A stretch of 64,000 nt of DNA, from NCBI RefSeq assembly GCF_003384725.1, contig NZ_QNVV01000007.1, forward strand, positions 124,001-188,000, given 5' to 3'. The stretch's first letter is position 1; each line of letters starts with the position of its first letter. The translations under genes and the position numbers were made by a program. The notes below the pieces were generated by a model. That model did no database searches. It saw nothing but the letters and a program-made list of their open reading frames with translations, and was not told the origin of the DNA. Origin of the DNA: Chryseobacterium pennipullorum (GTDB lineage Bacteria > Bacteroidota > Bacteroidia > Flavobacteriales > Weeksellaceae). Shown one piece after another: positions 34,010-43,358 of the stretch.

Positions 34010-35482
34010 ATGATGCATAAAAACTATATTTTTTCCCTGTTGGTACTGTTGTTTTTCGGTATTGGCAATGCACAGAACTATAAAAAGCCACTGGTTTCTG
34101 CAATTAAAGAGTCTGACCTGCGGAAAGACATGTATGAGCTGGCTGCCGATCAGTTCTGGGGCCGTGAAGCCGGGACACTGGATGAGCTCAAGGTATCAAT
34201 GTGGCTTGCAGATAAAGCAAAAGAGGCAGGAATGAAACCCGCAGGAGACAACGGTACTTTTTTCCAGTTTTTCGACATGTACAGACATCAGGTGATCCCG
34301 CAAAGCAGTCTGAAAATTGGAAACAACAGTCTGACCTTATGGAAAGATTTTCTGGTTTCAGAACCTGTCAATGCTTCAATAGAATCAGAAATCGTATATG
34401 CCGGAAATACAGAACCTGATCATCTTTCAAAATTAAATATTAGCGGAAAAATACTTGCCGTCAATGCTTCTGATAAAAATATAGATAAGGATATGACTCT
34501 TTTTGTAAGAAGATATCCGGGTTTTGTACGGGCAAAATATTACAATAAAGCCTACGAACTGGGCGCACAGGCCATTATTTTCATTACGGATGATATTGCT
34601 GAACAAAGCTGGCCGGAAGTACTTCCCCAGATGACAAGAGGTAGCTACGGTGTAGAAGGGTTAAGGGAAAAAATCACCCGGAACATTCCCGTTCTGTGGA
34701 TCAAAAAGGAACATACTGACTGGGTAAAGAACAATCCGAAGGTTGCCCTAAACCTTATAACTGAAACCTACAAATACCCATCAGTTAATATTATCGGAAA
34801 AATAGAAGGGACCGATCCGTCACTTAAAAACGAATACGTTTTGCTCAGCGGACACCAGGACCATGACGGAATAAGGCACCCTGTAAAGAATGATACGATC
34901 TACAATGGCGCAGATGATAATGCCAGCACCTGTGTTGCCATGCTGGCAATGGCAAGAGCCTATAAAAAACAGCCTGGGAAAAGAAGTATTCTGTTCGTTT
35001 TCCATGGGGCCGAGGAAAGAGGTTTGCTTGGATCGCGGTGGCACGCAGCCCACCCTGTTGTTCCCAAAGAAAAAATCGTAGCGGTTCTGAATGGGGATAT
35101 GATTGGAAGAAATGATAATAATGAAGCGGCTTTACTCGGTGGTAATGTCCCTCATAAAAACTCTGAAGAACTTGTAAAAATGGCAGAAGAAGCTAATCTT
35201 GAGAGCACAAAATTCAAATATCTTAAGGATTGGGATGCTCCGAATCACGCTGAATATTTTTATTTCAGAAGCGATCATCTTCCGTATGCCAAAGCAGGAA
35301 TTCCTGCCGTGTTTTTCACCAGTGTCTTACATGATCAGTACCATACCCCGCAGGATGAATCTGAAAATATCAATTACAAAAAGCTGTACAAAATGACCGA
35401 ATGGATCTACAGAACATCCTGGAAAGTAGCGAATGAAACTGAACGTCCAAAAGTAATTTCAAATTTTTCGCTTGAGAGATAA
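34010..35482 (+). CDS. M28 family metallopeptidase, exported
   Basis: A 490-residue protein with a signal peptide (MMHKNYIFSLLVLLFFGIGN, then AQ). The zinc ligands and catalytic residues of M28 aminopeptidases are visible: GHQDHDG (His and Asp), GADDNAS (bridging Asp), HGAEERGLLGS (catalytic Glu-Glu), NGDMIGR (Asp) and HDQYHTPQDE (His). A PA-like insert lies at about residues 120-230. It likely removes N-terminal residues from peptides in the periplasm or on the surface. It is the last gene of the cluster starting at 31344, closed by a perfect terminator. Confidence 0.92.
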   Translation: MMHKNYIFSLLVLLFFGIGNAQNYKKPLVSAIKESDLRKDMYELAADQFWGREAGTLDELKVSMWLADKAKEAGMKPAGDNGTFFQFFDMYRHQVIPQSSLKIGNNSLTLWKDFLVSEPVNASIESEIVYAGNTEPDHLSKLNISGKILAVNASDKNIDKDMTLFVRRYPGFVRAKYYNKAYELGAQAIIFITDDIAEQSWPEVLPQMTRGSYGVEGLREKITRNIPVLWIKKEHTDWVKNNPKVALNLITETYKYPSVNIIGKIEGTDPSLKNEYVLLSGHQDHDGIRHPVKNDTIYNGADDNASTCVAMLAMARAYKKQPGKRSILFVFHGAEERGLLGSRWHAAHPVVPKEKIVAVLNGDMIGRNDNNEAALLGGNVPHKNSEELVKMAEEANLESTKFKYLKDWDAPNHAEYFYFRSDHLPYAKAGIPAVFFTSVLHDQYHTPQDESENINYKKLYKMTEWIYRTSWKVANETERPKVISNFSLER

Positions 35483-35487
35483 ATTAC

Positions 35488-35517
35488 AAAAAGCTTCACC
35501 CTCTGTGAAGCTTTTTT
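35488..35517 (+). terminator. Intrinsic terminator of the M28 gene
   Basis: Perfect 11-bp stem AAAAGCTTCAC / GTGAAGCTTTT with loop CCTCT, then TT and G. Confidence 0.9.
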
Positions 35518-35722
35518 GTTTTCATTCGTGTGTTTTTAGAATCTGTTTTAATACGAAATAATTTGATATTGAAAATAAATTTGAATCTCGTTAAGAAAAT
35601 TCAGAGATGAAGAGGATTTAAGGTGTAGATACATTTAAATGAGAAGACGACTTGTTGCGTATTTTCAGCGGTATCCTTCATTATTCTTAAACCTAAAACA
35701 TTCTTAATGTTCAAAAAAAAAT

Positions 35723-36997
35723 TTAAATAAGGAGGTTCATTAAAGAGGGATCATTATTCAGATAATTGACAAAAAAATCATTCTGTTTCATCTTACCCAT
35801 CAGTGGAGTGAAGTCTTTGTTTTGTTTCAGAGCAATTCCAACGACTGCAATTCCTTTTTCTTTTGAATTTTTTTGTGTGTATTCAAAATAAGTAATATCA
35901 TCATCAGGTCCCAGTACATCCATTACAAAGGCCTTCAAAGCTCCGGGACGTTGTGGAAACCTGACCAGAAAATAATGCTTTAATCCGGCATACAGCAACG
36001 CTTTTTCTTTGATTTCTTCCATACGGGTGATATCGTTATTGCTTCCACTGATAATACAGACCACATTCTTACCCTTTATTTCCTCTCTATACTTTTCCAA
36101 TGCTGCCACTGAAAGGGCGCCGGCCGGCTCTACGACGATTGCATCTTTATTGTACAGCGATAATATCGTTTCACAGACAAGCCCTTCATCTACGGTCGTC
36201 ATATCATGCAGGATATTCTTACAACGTGCAAAGGTGAGATCGCCAACCTGCTGCACGGCTGCCCCATCTACAAAACGGCTTATCTTTTCCAGAAGGACCG
36301 GCCTGCCTTTTTCCAGCGCTTTTTTCATACTCGCTGCTGCTGAAGGCTCCACGCCAATGATCTTTGTCTTTGGCGACAGATGCTGAAATACGGAACATAC
36401 TCCGGCAGCCAGCCCTCCTCCCCCAATCGGAACAAAAAGGTAATCTACCAAATCTTCGGCCTGTTCCAGAATTTCGAGTGCGGCTGTTGCCTGCCCTTCT
36501 ATAATTGCCGGATCGTCAAAGGGATGAATAAATACACCGTTACTCTCTTTGCAAAACCTCATCGCTGCCTCTTTAGCAGCATCAAAAGTATCACCTTGCA
36601 GCATAACATCAATATATTCTCCACCGAACATCTTTACCTGTTCTAGCTTCTGTCCGGGCGTAGGCAAAGGCATGAAAATGGTCCCTTTTACCTTCATCCT
36701 CTGGCAAGCAAATGCTACTCCCTGAGCATGATTTCCGGCACTGGCACAAACCACACCTTTAGACAAGTCTTCCTCTGACATGGTAGCCATCTTATTATAG
36801 GCTCCCCTTATTTTGTACGATCTTACCCTTTGAAGGTCTTCTCTTTTGAAACTGATGTTCGCTTCGTAAATTGCTGACAGATTACTATTGACAGCCAAAG
36901 GTGTTTTTACCACTACATCTCTTAATCGTTCCTCCGCTTTATAGATGTTCTCTAAAACGAAGGAAGCTGTTTCCTCTTTCATCATCCGGCGGGTCAT
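35723..36997 (-). CDS. ilvA: Threonine ammonia-lyase, biosynthetic
   Basis: A 424-residue PLP enzyme making 2-oxobutanoate from threonine, the first step to isoleucine. The PLP lysine is Lys62 in SYKIRGAYNK; the phosphate loop is GGGGLAAGV. A single C-terminal ACT domain (about residues 335-420, HYFLVRFPQRPGALKAFVMD) is expected to bind Ile as feedback inhibitor; E. coli IlvA has two such modules. It is the last gene of the ilv operon; the start shares a base with the ilvC stop (TAATG), showing translational coupling. No terminator was found after it. Confidence 0.95.
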   Translation of the reverse strand: MTRRMMKEETASFVLENIYKAEERLRDVVVKTPLAVNSNLSAIYEANISFKREDLQRVRSYKIRGAYNKMATMSEEDLSKGVVCASAGNHAQGVAFACQRMKVKGTIFMPLPTPGQKLEQVKMFGGEYIDVMLQGDTFDAAKEAAMRFCKESNGVFIHPFDDPAIIEGQATAALEILEQAEDLVDYLFVPIGGGGLAAGVCSVFQHLSPKTKIIGVEPSAAASMKKALEKGRPVLLEKISRFVDGAAVQQVGDLTFARCKNILHDMTTVDEGLVCETILSLYNKDAIVVEPAGALSVAALEKYREEIKGKNVVCIISGSNNDITRMEEIKEKALLYAGLKHYFLVRFPQRPGALKAFVMDVLGPDDDITYFEYTQKNSKEKGIAVVGIALKQNKDFTPLMGKMKQNDFFVNYLNNDPSLMNLLI

Positions 36998-38043
36998 TAA
37001 TTGTTTTCAGGTCTGAGGCTTCGGACTGTTTTTCCTGCTTTCCACATTTCGCTCTCTCTTAATTCGGTCAGTTCCACTTCCAGTTTTTCTCTGTAATCAG
37101 GTTTACTGTTGCTGTCGATAGACCGCTGAGCTTCATTTCCTTTGGCTACATTATCATACAGCTCTTCAAACAGTGGTGAGGTAACATCCCTGAAACGCTT
37201 CCACCAGTCTAAGGCACCTCTCTGAGCGGTTGTACTACAGTTGGCATACATCCAGTCCATTCCGTTTTCCGCTACCAATGGCATCAATGACTGGGTCAGC
37301 TCTTCTACGGTTTCATTAAAAGCTTCGGAAGGACTATGTCCGTTTTTCCTCAATACATCATACTGTGCGGCAAATATTCCCTGTACGGCTCCCATCAGGG
37401 TTCCTCGTTCTCCTGCCAGGTCACTGTACACTTCTTTTTTAAAATCTGTCTCGAACAGATATCCGCTTCCTATGGCTATTCCAAGTGCAGTTACCCTTTC
37501 TCTTGCCTTTCCGGTAGCATCCTGATACACCGCAAAACTGCTGTTCAGACCTCTGTCCTGAAGGAACATTCTTCGCAACGAGGTTCCCGATCCTTTAGGT
37601 GCTACCAAAAATACATCCACATCGGATGGAGGCACGATTCCGGTGCGCTCATTAAATGTGATTCCGAAACCATGCGAGAAATAAAGGGCTTTTCCTGCCG
37701 TAAGATGCTGTTTTACTTTTGGCCAGTATTCTATCTGCGCGGCATCGCTCAGAAGGTAACAGATGATGGTTCCCTTCTGTAAGGCTTCTTCTATTTCAAA
37801 CAAGGTTTCGCCCGGAACAAATCCGTCAGCAACTGCTTTATCCCAGGATTTGGAATTTTTTCTCTGTCCTATAATCACATTGATTCCGTTATCTTTCTGA
37901 TTAAGTGCCTGTCCCGGTCCCTGTACTCCGTATCCGATAACAGCCACTACCTCGTTTTGTAATACTTCCTGAGCTTTTTCTAACGGAAACTCATTTCTTG
38001 TTACTACATTTTCCTCTACTCCGCCAAAATTCAATTTTGCCAT
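36997..38043 (-). CDS. ilvC: Ketol-acid reductoisomerase, fungal-like type
   Basis: A 348-residue enzyme converting acetolactate and acetohydroxybutyrate to dihydroxy acids with NADPH and Mg2+. Dinucleotide motif GYGVQGPG is at residues 37-44; the phosphate-binding loop is IIGQRKNSKSW. Metal ligands lie in the SDLAGERG and ETVEELTQSL segments. Compared from memory, many blocks (SHGFGITF, VAPKGSGTSLR, GHSPSEAFNETVEE, C-terminal RSLRPEN) are closer to mitochondrial Ilv5 of fungi than to the short bacterial class I form. The 244-bp gap to ilvN carries a 10-bp inverted repeat (38109-38118 and 38184-38193). Confidence 0.95.
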   Translation of the reverse strand: MAKLNFGGVEENVVTRNEFPLEKAQEVLQNEVVAVIGYGVQGPGQALNQKDNGINVIIGQRKNSKSWDKAVADGFVPGETLFEIEEALQKGTIICYLLSDAAQIEYWPKVKQHLTAGKALYFSHGFGITFNERTGIVPPSDVDVFLVAPKGSGTSLRRMFLQDRGLNSSFAVYQDATGKARERVTALGIAIGSGYLFETDFKKEVYSDLAGERGTLMGAVQGIFAAQYDVLRKNGHSPSEAFNETVEELTQSLMPLVAENGMDWMYANCSTTAQRGALDWWKRFRDVTSPLFEELYDNVAKGNEAQRSIDSNSKPDYREKLEVELTELRESEMWKAGKTVRSLRPENN

Positions 38044-38287
38044 TTTTTTGATTTTATTTGTTATATATTATTTTATTAATAAGATCTTACCTCTTATTTT
38101 TAAAGATAAAAGTCTTTGTTTTGGACACTTTTGTTCACTTAAATTTAAAACCATGTTTCATAAAAGGTTCATAAAAAGAAAATCAAAGACTTTCAACAAC
38201 TTAAGTGCGCGTAATATCCACAGAATCTGTTACGTCTATAATCTAAGCGTCAACTTTTAGTTCTGCTTAATTGTTTTATTTTTATGT

Positions 38288-38569
38288 TCAGCTGGCATAT
38301 TCCATTGCCTTGAAATGTGGATTTTTGTGATAATGAACCTCAAGTACATCCACTTGTTTTTCCATCTGACGGGCAATTTTCTGAACCGAGTCTTCTGTTT
38401 CTCTGATGACAATGACAAATTTTTTAACTTTTTCAATTTCTGAAGGTCCCACATTGAAATTCACAATAGAAATCCTTCTTCTTGAAAAAATAGCATTGAT
38501 CCTCCCGATCAGTCCTAAAAAATCTTCTGTATACGCTGTAATGGTATACTCTTTATATTCTGTCTCCAT
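38288..38569 (-). CDS. ilvN: Acetolactate synthase small (regulatory) subunit
   Basis: A 93-residue single ACT-domain protein (YTITAYTEDFLGLIGRINAI, residues 8-27). It follows ilvB by 11 bp and should confer valine feedback inhibition on the IlvB catalytic subunit. It lacks the C-terminal domain of the longer IlvH type, so it is of the short IlvN kind. Confidence 0.9.
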   Translation of the reverse strand: METEYKEYTITAYTEDFLGLIGRINAIFSRRRISIVNFNVGPSEIEKVKKFVIVIRETEDSVQKIARQMEKQVDVLEVHYHKNPHFKAMEYAS

Positions 38570-38580
38570 CTTTTATTTTT

Positions 38581-40305
38581 TTAAAACTTGTTATTCAATA
38601 CAATTTCAGAAACACTTTTTCCCTGTGGAATCATGGGAAATACATTGTGCTTTTTTCCGGTCATGACTTCAAGAAGAAAAGCTCCTTTATGCTCGAGCAT
38701 TTCCTGAAGAGCTGCGTTCAGGTCTTCTCTTTCCGAAACCTTTCTTCCGGGAATATGATATCCTTTTGCCACCTGCACAAAATCAGGACTCTGAATGTCT
38801 ACAGAAGAATATCTTTCTTCATGAAACAGCTCCTGCCACTGCCTTACCATGCCCAGGTAACAGTTATTCAGAATCAAAATTTTGATATCCGGATGATACT
38901 GCATTACGGTACCGAGTTCCTGAATATTCATTTGAGCTCCCCCATCCCCCATTACCGCAATAACAGGATATGTATGATTTCCGTAAGAGGCTCCTATCGC
39001 AGCCGGCAGACAAAATCCCATAGTCCCCAATCCACCGCTTGTAATATTGGTCCGGGAATGCTTAAACTGCGAGTAACGGCATGTTGCCATCTGATGCTGC
39101 CCGACATCTGTTACGATCACTGCGTGTCCTTCCGTCATTTCATTCAAGGAACGGATCACTTCTCCCATCGTCATTTCACCTTCTTCCGGATACAGCTCCT
39201 CGGTAATCAGACTGATCTGTTCGGTTTTATAGCAGTCTTTGAATCTCTGATGCCATTCCGGGTATTTTTTATTTTTAATTCTTTCGGTAAGAAGCGGCAG
39301 CGTCTGTTTACAGTTTCCGAGGACAGGTACATCTGCTTTGACATTTTTATTGATTTCTGCCTGATCAATATCAAGATGAATCACTTTTGCCTGCTTCACA
39401 TACTGATCCAGTCTTCCCGTCACCCGGTCATCGAAGCGCATTCCTACCGCAATAAGAACATCACATTGATTGGAAAGTACATTGGGACCATAGTTTCCAT
39501 GCATACCCACCATCCCAACTGCCTGCGGGTGATCTGTAGGAATAGCACTCATTCCCAGCACCGTCCAGGCCACCGGAATTCCGGACTGTTCTGCAAACTC
39601 CAGGAATTCATTTTCTGCCTTTCCTAAAATAATTCCCTGTCCTGCGATGATAAAGGGTTTTTCCGACGCATTAATCAGGGACGCTGCTTTTTCAATATTT
39701 TCCACACTGGGAAGAGGATCCGGTCTATAGCTTCTGAGTGAATGACATGGAGAATATCCTGCATAGGAAACAGTCTGAAGCTGGGCATTTTTGGTAACAT
39801 CAATCAGCACCGGCCCCGGACGGCCGGATCTTGCAATATAAAATGCTTTCGCCAGGACTTCAGGAAGCTCATTGGCATCTGTTACCTGATAATTCCACTT
39901 GGTAACCGGACTTGTAATATTCATGACATCTATTTCCTGAAAAGCATCTGTTCCCAGCAGATGTTCAAAAACCTGTCCTGTGATGCATACCAACGGGGTA
40001 TTATCGAGCAAAGCATCTGCTAATCCTGTAACGAGATTGGTTGCTCCAGGCCCGCTGGTAGCCAACACCACTCCTACTTCTCCAGAAACTCTTGCCAGCC
40101 CCTGTGCCGCGTGTACAGCGGCCTGCTCATGGCGGACCAGAATATGCTCCAGCCTCCCCTGATAATCATAAAGGGCATCGTAAATAGGAATAATTGCTCC
40201 TCCCGGATATCCGAACACCGTTTTCACTCCTTCCTGAAGAAATGCTTCAAGGATGATTCTGCTTCCGTTAAGTTCTGTCTCTACTACTAAATTTAAATTC
40301 TCCAT
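38581..40305 (-). CDS. ilvB: Acetolactate synthase large (catalytic) subunit
   Basis: A 574-residue thiamine diphosphate enzyme making acetolactate and acetohydroxybutyrate. The catalytic Glu60 lies in RHEQAAVHAAQG, FGYPGGAIIPIY is at about 31-42, and the TPP/Mg2+ motif is GDGGAQMN to NNCYLGM at about 440-475. It starts 6 bp after the ilvD stop and is followed by ilvN, giving the usual large-small pair. Position inside the attenuated ilv operon means it should follow Ile/Val supply. Confidence 0.96.
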   Translation of the reverse strand: MENLNLVVETELNGSRIILEAFLQEGVKTVFGYPGGAIIPIYDALYDYQGRLEHILVRHEQAAVHAAQGLARVSGEVGVVLATSGPGATNLVTGLADALLDNTPLVCITGQVFEHLLGTDAFQEIDVMNITSPVTKWNYQVTDANELPEVLAKAFYIARSGRPGPVLIDVTKNAQLQTVSYAGYSPCHSLRSYRPDPLPSVENIEKAASLINASEKPFIIAGQGIILGKAENEFLEFAEQSGIPVAWTVLGMSAIPTDHPQAVGMVGMHGNYGPNVLSNQCDVLIAVGMRFDDRVTGRLDQYVKQAKVIHLDIDQAEINKNVKADVPVLGNCKQTLPLLTERIKNKKYPEWHQRFKDCYKTEQISLITEELYPEEGEMTMGEVIRSLNEMTEGHAVIVTDVGQHQMATCRYSQFKHSRTNITSGGLGTMGFCLPAAIGASYGNHTYPVIAVMGDGGAQMNIQELGTVMQYHPDIKILILNNCYLGMVRQWQELFHEERYSSVDIQSPDFVQVAKGYHIPGRKVSEREDLNAALQEMLEHKGAFLLEVMTGKKHNVFPMIPQGKSVSEIVLNNKF

Positions 40306-40311
40306 GATGTC

Positions 40312-41994
40312 TTATTGTGAGATTTCATCCGTTACACAGCCTTCAGCTGCTGATGATACCGTTAATGCATATTTATAAAGCAGTCCTTTTTGTACTTGCA
40401 GTGCCGGCTTTTGCCATTTCTGCCTTCTTTTTCTTATCTCTTCCTCTGATACTTTAAGCTGTATTGTGTTACGTACAGCATCGATTTCAATTGTATCATT
40501 ATCTTCTACAAAAGCAATTAATCCACCTTCATAGGCCTCGGGAGTAATATGACCGACTACAAAACCATGGGTTCCGCCACTGAACCTTCCGTCTGTGATC
40601 AGGGCGACGCTGCTTCCCAGACCAGCTCCGATCAAAGCGCTGGTAGGCTTCAGCATTTCGGGCATGCCCGGAGCTCCCTTCGGACCTTCATTCCGGATAA
40701 CAATCACATCTCCCTGCAATACGGTACCGTCCTGAATTCCTTTAATCAGGTTCTTTTCTCCGTCAAATACCCGTGCTTTTCCTACAAATTTTTCTCCTTC
40801 TTTACCGGTAATTTTTGCTACGCTTCCTTTTTCTGCCAGGTTACCATACAGAATCCTAAGATGTCCTGTAGGTTTTATCGGTTCAGAAAGAGGTCTTATG
40901 ATTTTCTGCCTGTCGAAGTCCAGGGTGGGAACATTTTCGAGGTTTTCGGCTAAAGTTTTGCCCGTAACCGTAAGACAGTCGCCGTGCAGCAACCCCTGCT
41001 CCAGCAGGTATTTCATCACCGCCGGAATTCCACCGTGATTATGCAGGTCCTGCATCAGGTATTTCCCACTGGGTTTAAGGTCAGCTAATACGGGAGTACA
41101 GTCGCTCATTTTCTGGAAATCATCCTGAGTAACGGATACTCCCACACTTTTTGCCATTGCAATAAAGTGCAGAACGGCATTGGTACTGCCTCCCAGGATT
41201 ACAATCATACGCAGTGCATTTTCAAAAGCTTTGCGGGTCATGATATCGGAAGGCTTGATGTCTTTTTCCAAAAGGCTCTTCAGATATTTTCCGGCTTCCA
41301 TACATTCGGTCTGCTTTTCTTTGCTTAAAGCTGGATTTGACGATGAATACGGCAGACTCATTCCCAATGCTTCAATTGCTGAAGCCATCGTATTAGCTGT
41401 ATACATTCCCCCGCAGGCTCCCGCTCCGGGGCATGAGTTTCTGATCACTCCATCAAAGTCTTCATCCGAAATTTCGCCGGCAATCTTTTTGCCCAACGCT
41501 TCGAAAGCTGAAACAATATTAAGCTGTTCTCCTTTATAACATCCTGGAGCAATGGTTCCGCCATACACCATGATAGAAGGCCTGTTCAGCCTTCCCATTG
41601 CAATAATGGTTCCCGGCATATTTTTGTCACAACCCGGCAACGCAATAAGACCGTCATAATACTGAGCGCCACAAATCGCCTCTATACTGTCTGCGATCAC
41701 ATCCCGGCTTACCAGCGAATAGCGCATCCCATCTGTCCCGTTACTCATTCCGTCACTTACGCCAATTGTATTAAAAATCAATCCGGCAAGACCATTTTCC
41801 CAGGTTCCTTGTTTTACCACTTTAGCCAGATCATTCAGGTGCATATTACAGGTGTTGCCATCATATCCCATACTGGCAATTCCGACCTGCGCCTTGTGCA
41901 TATCCTCTTCTGTAAAACCAATCCCGTACAGCATTGCCTTCGCGGCGGGTTGCTCAGTGTTTTGTGTGAATGTTTTTGAATATTTATTTAACAT
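40312..41994 (-). CDS. ilvD: Dihydroxy-acid dehydratase
   Basis: A 560-residue iron-sulfur enzyme dehydrating dihydroxy acids to the branched 2-oxo acids. Cluster cysteines are visible as Cys49 (GNTCNMHL), Cys about 122 (PGCDKNMPG) and Cys about 194 ([15 protein letters not shown]). This is the IlvD/Edd family. A TAGTTTTG box at 42055-42048 could give ilvD and the genes behind it a second promoter independent of the attenuators in front of ilvE. Confidence 0.96.
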   Translation of the reverse strand: MLNKYSKTFTQNTEQPAAKAMLYGIGFTEEDMHKAQVGIASMGYDGNTCNMHLNDLAKVVKQGTWENGLAGLIFNTIGVSDGMSNGTDGMRYSLVSRDVIADSIEAICGAQYYDGLIALPGCDKNMPGTIIAMGRLNRPSIMVYGGTIAPGCYKGEQLNIVSAFEALGKKIAGEISDEDFDGVIRNSCPGAGACGGMYTANTMASAIEALGMSLPYSSSNPALSKEKQTECMEAGKYLKSLLEKDIKPSDIMTRKAFENALRMIVILGGSTNAVLHFIAMAKSVGVSVTQDDFQKMSDCTPVLADLKPSGKYLMQDLHNHGGIPAVMKYLLEQGLLHGDCLTVTGKTLAENLENVPTLDFDRQKIIRPLSEPIKPTGHLRILYGNLAEKGSVAKITGKEGEKFVGKARVFDGEKNLIKGIQDGTVLQGDVIVIRNEGPKGAPGMPEMLKPTSALIGAGLGSSVALITDGRFSGGTHGFVVGHITPEAYEGGLIAFVEDNDTIEIDAVRNTIQLKVSEEEIRKRRQKWQKPALQVQKGLLYKYALTVSSAAEGCVTDEISQ

Positions 41995-42047
41995 AGTATC
42001 CTGTATTTGCTATTCTTCTCGTTTTTTTTGTTTACTTAATTTTGGTC

Positions 42048-42055
42048 CAAAACTA
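42048..42055 (-). promoter_or_regulatory. -7 box TAGTTTTG, possible internal promoter before ilvD
   Basis: Matches TAnnTTTG on the minus strand, 53 nt before the ilvD ATG, in the 168-bp gap between ilvE and ilvD. Confidence 0.4.
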
Positions 42056-42162
42056 CAGCTTGTAATATTTTTTAATTTTCAATTTTTCTAAAAATTACAA
42101 TATTCAATCGTTTGAAACACAATCATAAAGCACTGATATTTAATGTTTTAAATTCCATTAAT

Positions 42163-43035
42163 TTACAATGACAGAAGTCTTACGCGTCTCAAATAAGCCT
42201 GCTGTACTTTTTTGCTTACTGTATCCTCCCAGTTCTTGGTAAAGGGAACATCATCTAAGGAATCAAGAGCGGCAATTTCTGCGGCGGTTCCACAGAAAAA
42301 GCCTGCATCGGCACCACGCATTTCCTCAGGCTTAAAGAATGTTTCTTTGACAGGAATGTCAAATTCATTGCAGATCTCCATCACCGTTTGTCTTGTAATT
42401 CCAGGAAGAATACTTCCCTTGGCCGGAGTATAAAGAACACCGTCTTTTTCGAAAAAAACATTGGCTCCAGAACTCTCAGCAACATTTCCACTTTCATCGA
42501 GAACCAGTGCTTCATCATAACCTTTGTCTTTCGCATCCTGGCATGCGAGAATAGAATTCACATAATGCCCACCTACTTTAGCTTCCACCTTAAAGGCTTT
42601 AGGATTTGGGCGTTGAAATTCTGAAGTCATGATTTTCATCTGGTCTGCGAGGTAGCCATTATTCCATTCCCATGCTAAGAGAGACAGGTAAGACTCTTTG
42701 CCTTTTGAAAGGGACATATTGGGCGAGCAGGTCACCAGCGGACGGATATAAGCATCTGAGAACCCGTTTTTTTCCAGAAGTTCATAGGTGAGATCTGTAA
42801 GCTGCTCCACAGAATAATCAAACGGAATATGCATCAGATCTGCTGACTTCTTTAATCTTTCGTAATGTTCTTTTGCTTTAAAAATTTTCGTTCCATATTC
42901 GGTGCTATAGGATTTGATGCCTTCAAAAACCGAGTATCCATAATGAAGAGATTGTCCGTAAAGATCTGTTCCGGCATCCTTTGCTTTTATGAAGTTTCCG
43001 TTGAAATAGATAACCGTGTCGTCGTTGTAATACAT
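42163..43035 (-). CDS. ilvE: Branched-chain amino acid aminotransferase
   Basis: A 290-residue fold-type IV PLP aminotransferase for the last step to Val, Ile and Leu. The catalytic lysine is in VEAKVGGHYVNS (about residue 153); the phosphate-binding segments SGANVFFEKDG and PGITRQTV are present. The family's N-terminal GQSLHYGYSVFEGIKSY is clear at residues 28-44. It is the first structural gene of the ilv operon, placed directly behind two tandem attenuators. The ATG at 43035 follows the second terminator by about 30 bp. Confidence 0.95.
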   Translation of the reverse strand: MYYNDDTVIYFNGNFIKAKDAGTDLYGQSLHYGYSVFEGIKSYSTEYGTKIFKAKEHYERLKKSADLMHIPFDYSVEQLTDLTYELLEKNGFSDAYIRPLVTCSPNMSLSKGKESYLSLLAWEWNNGYLADQMKIMTSEFQRPNPKAFKVEAKVGGHYVNSILACQDAKDKGYDEALVLDESGNVAESSGANVFFEKDGVLYTPAKGSILPGITRQTVMEICNEFDIPVKETFFKPEEMRGADAGFFCGTAAEIAALDSLDDVPFTKNWEDTVSKKVQQAYLRRVRLLSL

Positions 43036-43066
43036 TTTATAGAGATTAAAAATTAAAAAAAGGGAA

Positions 43067-43098
43067 TAAAAAAAGCCCTCTCACGCTGTGAGAGGGCT
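43067..43098 (-). terminator. ilv attenuator 2: terminator
   Basis: Perfect 11-bp stem AGCCCTCTCAC / GTGAGAGGGCT with loop AGC and a run of seven T (minus strand). It lies between leader peptide 2 and ilvE. The segment CTGTGAGA at the leader stop codon (43134-43127) can pair with TCTCACAG of the 5' arm (43093-43086), forming an antiterminator. Confidence 0.92.
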
Positions 43099-43128
43099 CC
43101 ATATATGTACAGTCATACACTTTCCTTC

Positions 43129-43185
43129 TCACAGACGCAAGGGAATAATAATGACGATAATAATTACTGATACTATTTGATACAT
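43129..43185 (-). CDS. ilv leader peptide 2 (MYQIVSVIIIVIIIPLRL)
   Basis: An 18-codon open frame with seven Ile and three Val codons, seven of them consecutive (IIIVIII), plus two Leu codons near its end. The stop TGA is inside the sequence that can form the antiterminator with the following terminator. This is the classic design of a ribosome-stalling control peptide for branched-chain amino acids. It has no promoter box of its own and so is presumably read on transcripts that pass terminator 1. Confidence 0.88.
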   Translation of the reverse strand: MYQIVSVIIIVIIIPLRL

Positions 43186-43210
43186 ATTTTGTACAATAAA
43201 AAAATTAAAA

Positions 43211-43241
43211 CAAAAAAGGCCGCTTCAAAATGAAACGGCCT
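43211..43241 (-). terminator. ilv attenuator 1: terminator
   Basis: AGGCCGTTTC / GAAGCGGCCT stem (one G-U pair), loop ATTTT and a T run on the minus strand. Its 5' arm GCCGTTTC (43239-43232) is an exact complement of GAAACGGC (43285-43278) at the end of leader peptide 1. Confidence 0.92.
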
Positions 43242-43270
43242 GTATATAATTTAAATTTAAAAATCTATTT

Positions 43271-43354
43271 TTAAAATGCCGTTTCCCTACTGTTGTTAAT
43301 GACAACAGCAATAATAGAAATGACAATAATATTTTTCTGATTCGTAAAATCCAT
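43271..43354 (-). CDS. ilv leader peptide 1, Ile/Val-rich, leaderless
   Basis: A 27-codon open frame starting MDFTNQK, with the core NIIVISIIAVVINN (six Ile, three Val) and ending SRETAF. Its last codons supply the GAAACGGC antiterminator strand. A hairpin CTGTTGT / ACAACAG (43308-43290) lies within the codons after the Ile/Val run and would be the region that forms when the ribosome does not stall. The ATG is 4 nt after the -7 box TACATTTG, so translation likely starts at the very 5' end of the mRNA. Confidence 0.88.
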   Translation of the reverse strand: MDFTNQKNIIVISIIAVVINNSRETAF

Positions 43355-43358
43355 GTTG

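Noticed and set aside
38048..38260. 70-codon plus-strand frame in the ilvN-ilvC gap
   Set aside because: Low-complexity A/T-rich sequence on the opposite strand of a continuous operon, no family resemblance.
38647..39627. 326-codon plus-strand frame opposite ilvB
   Set aside because: It is antisense to a clearly conserved enzyme and has no family resemblance.
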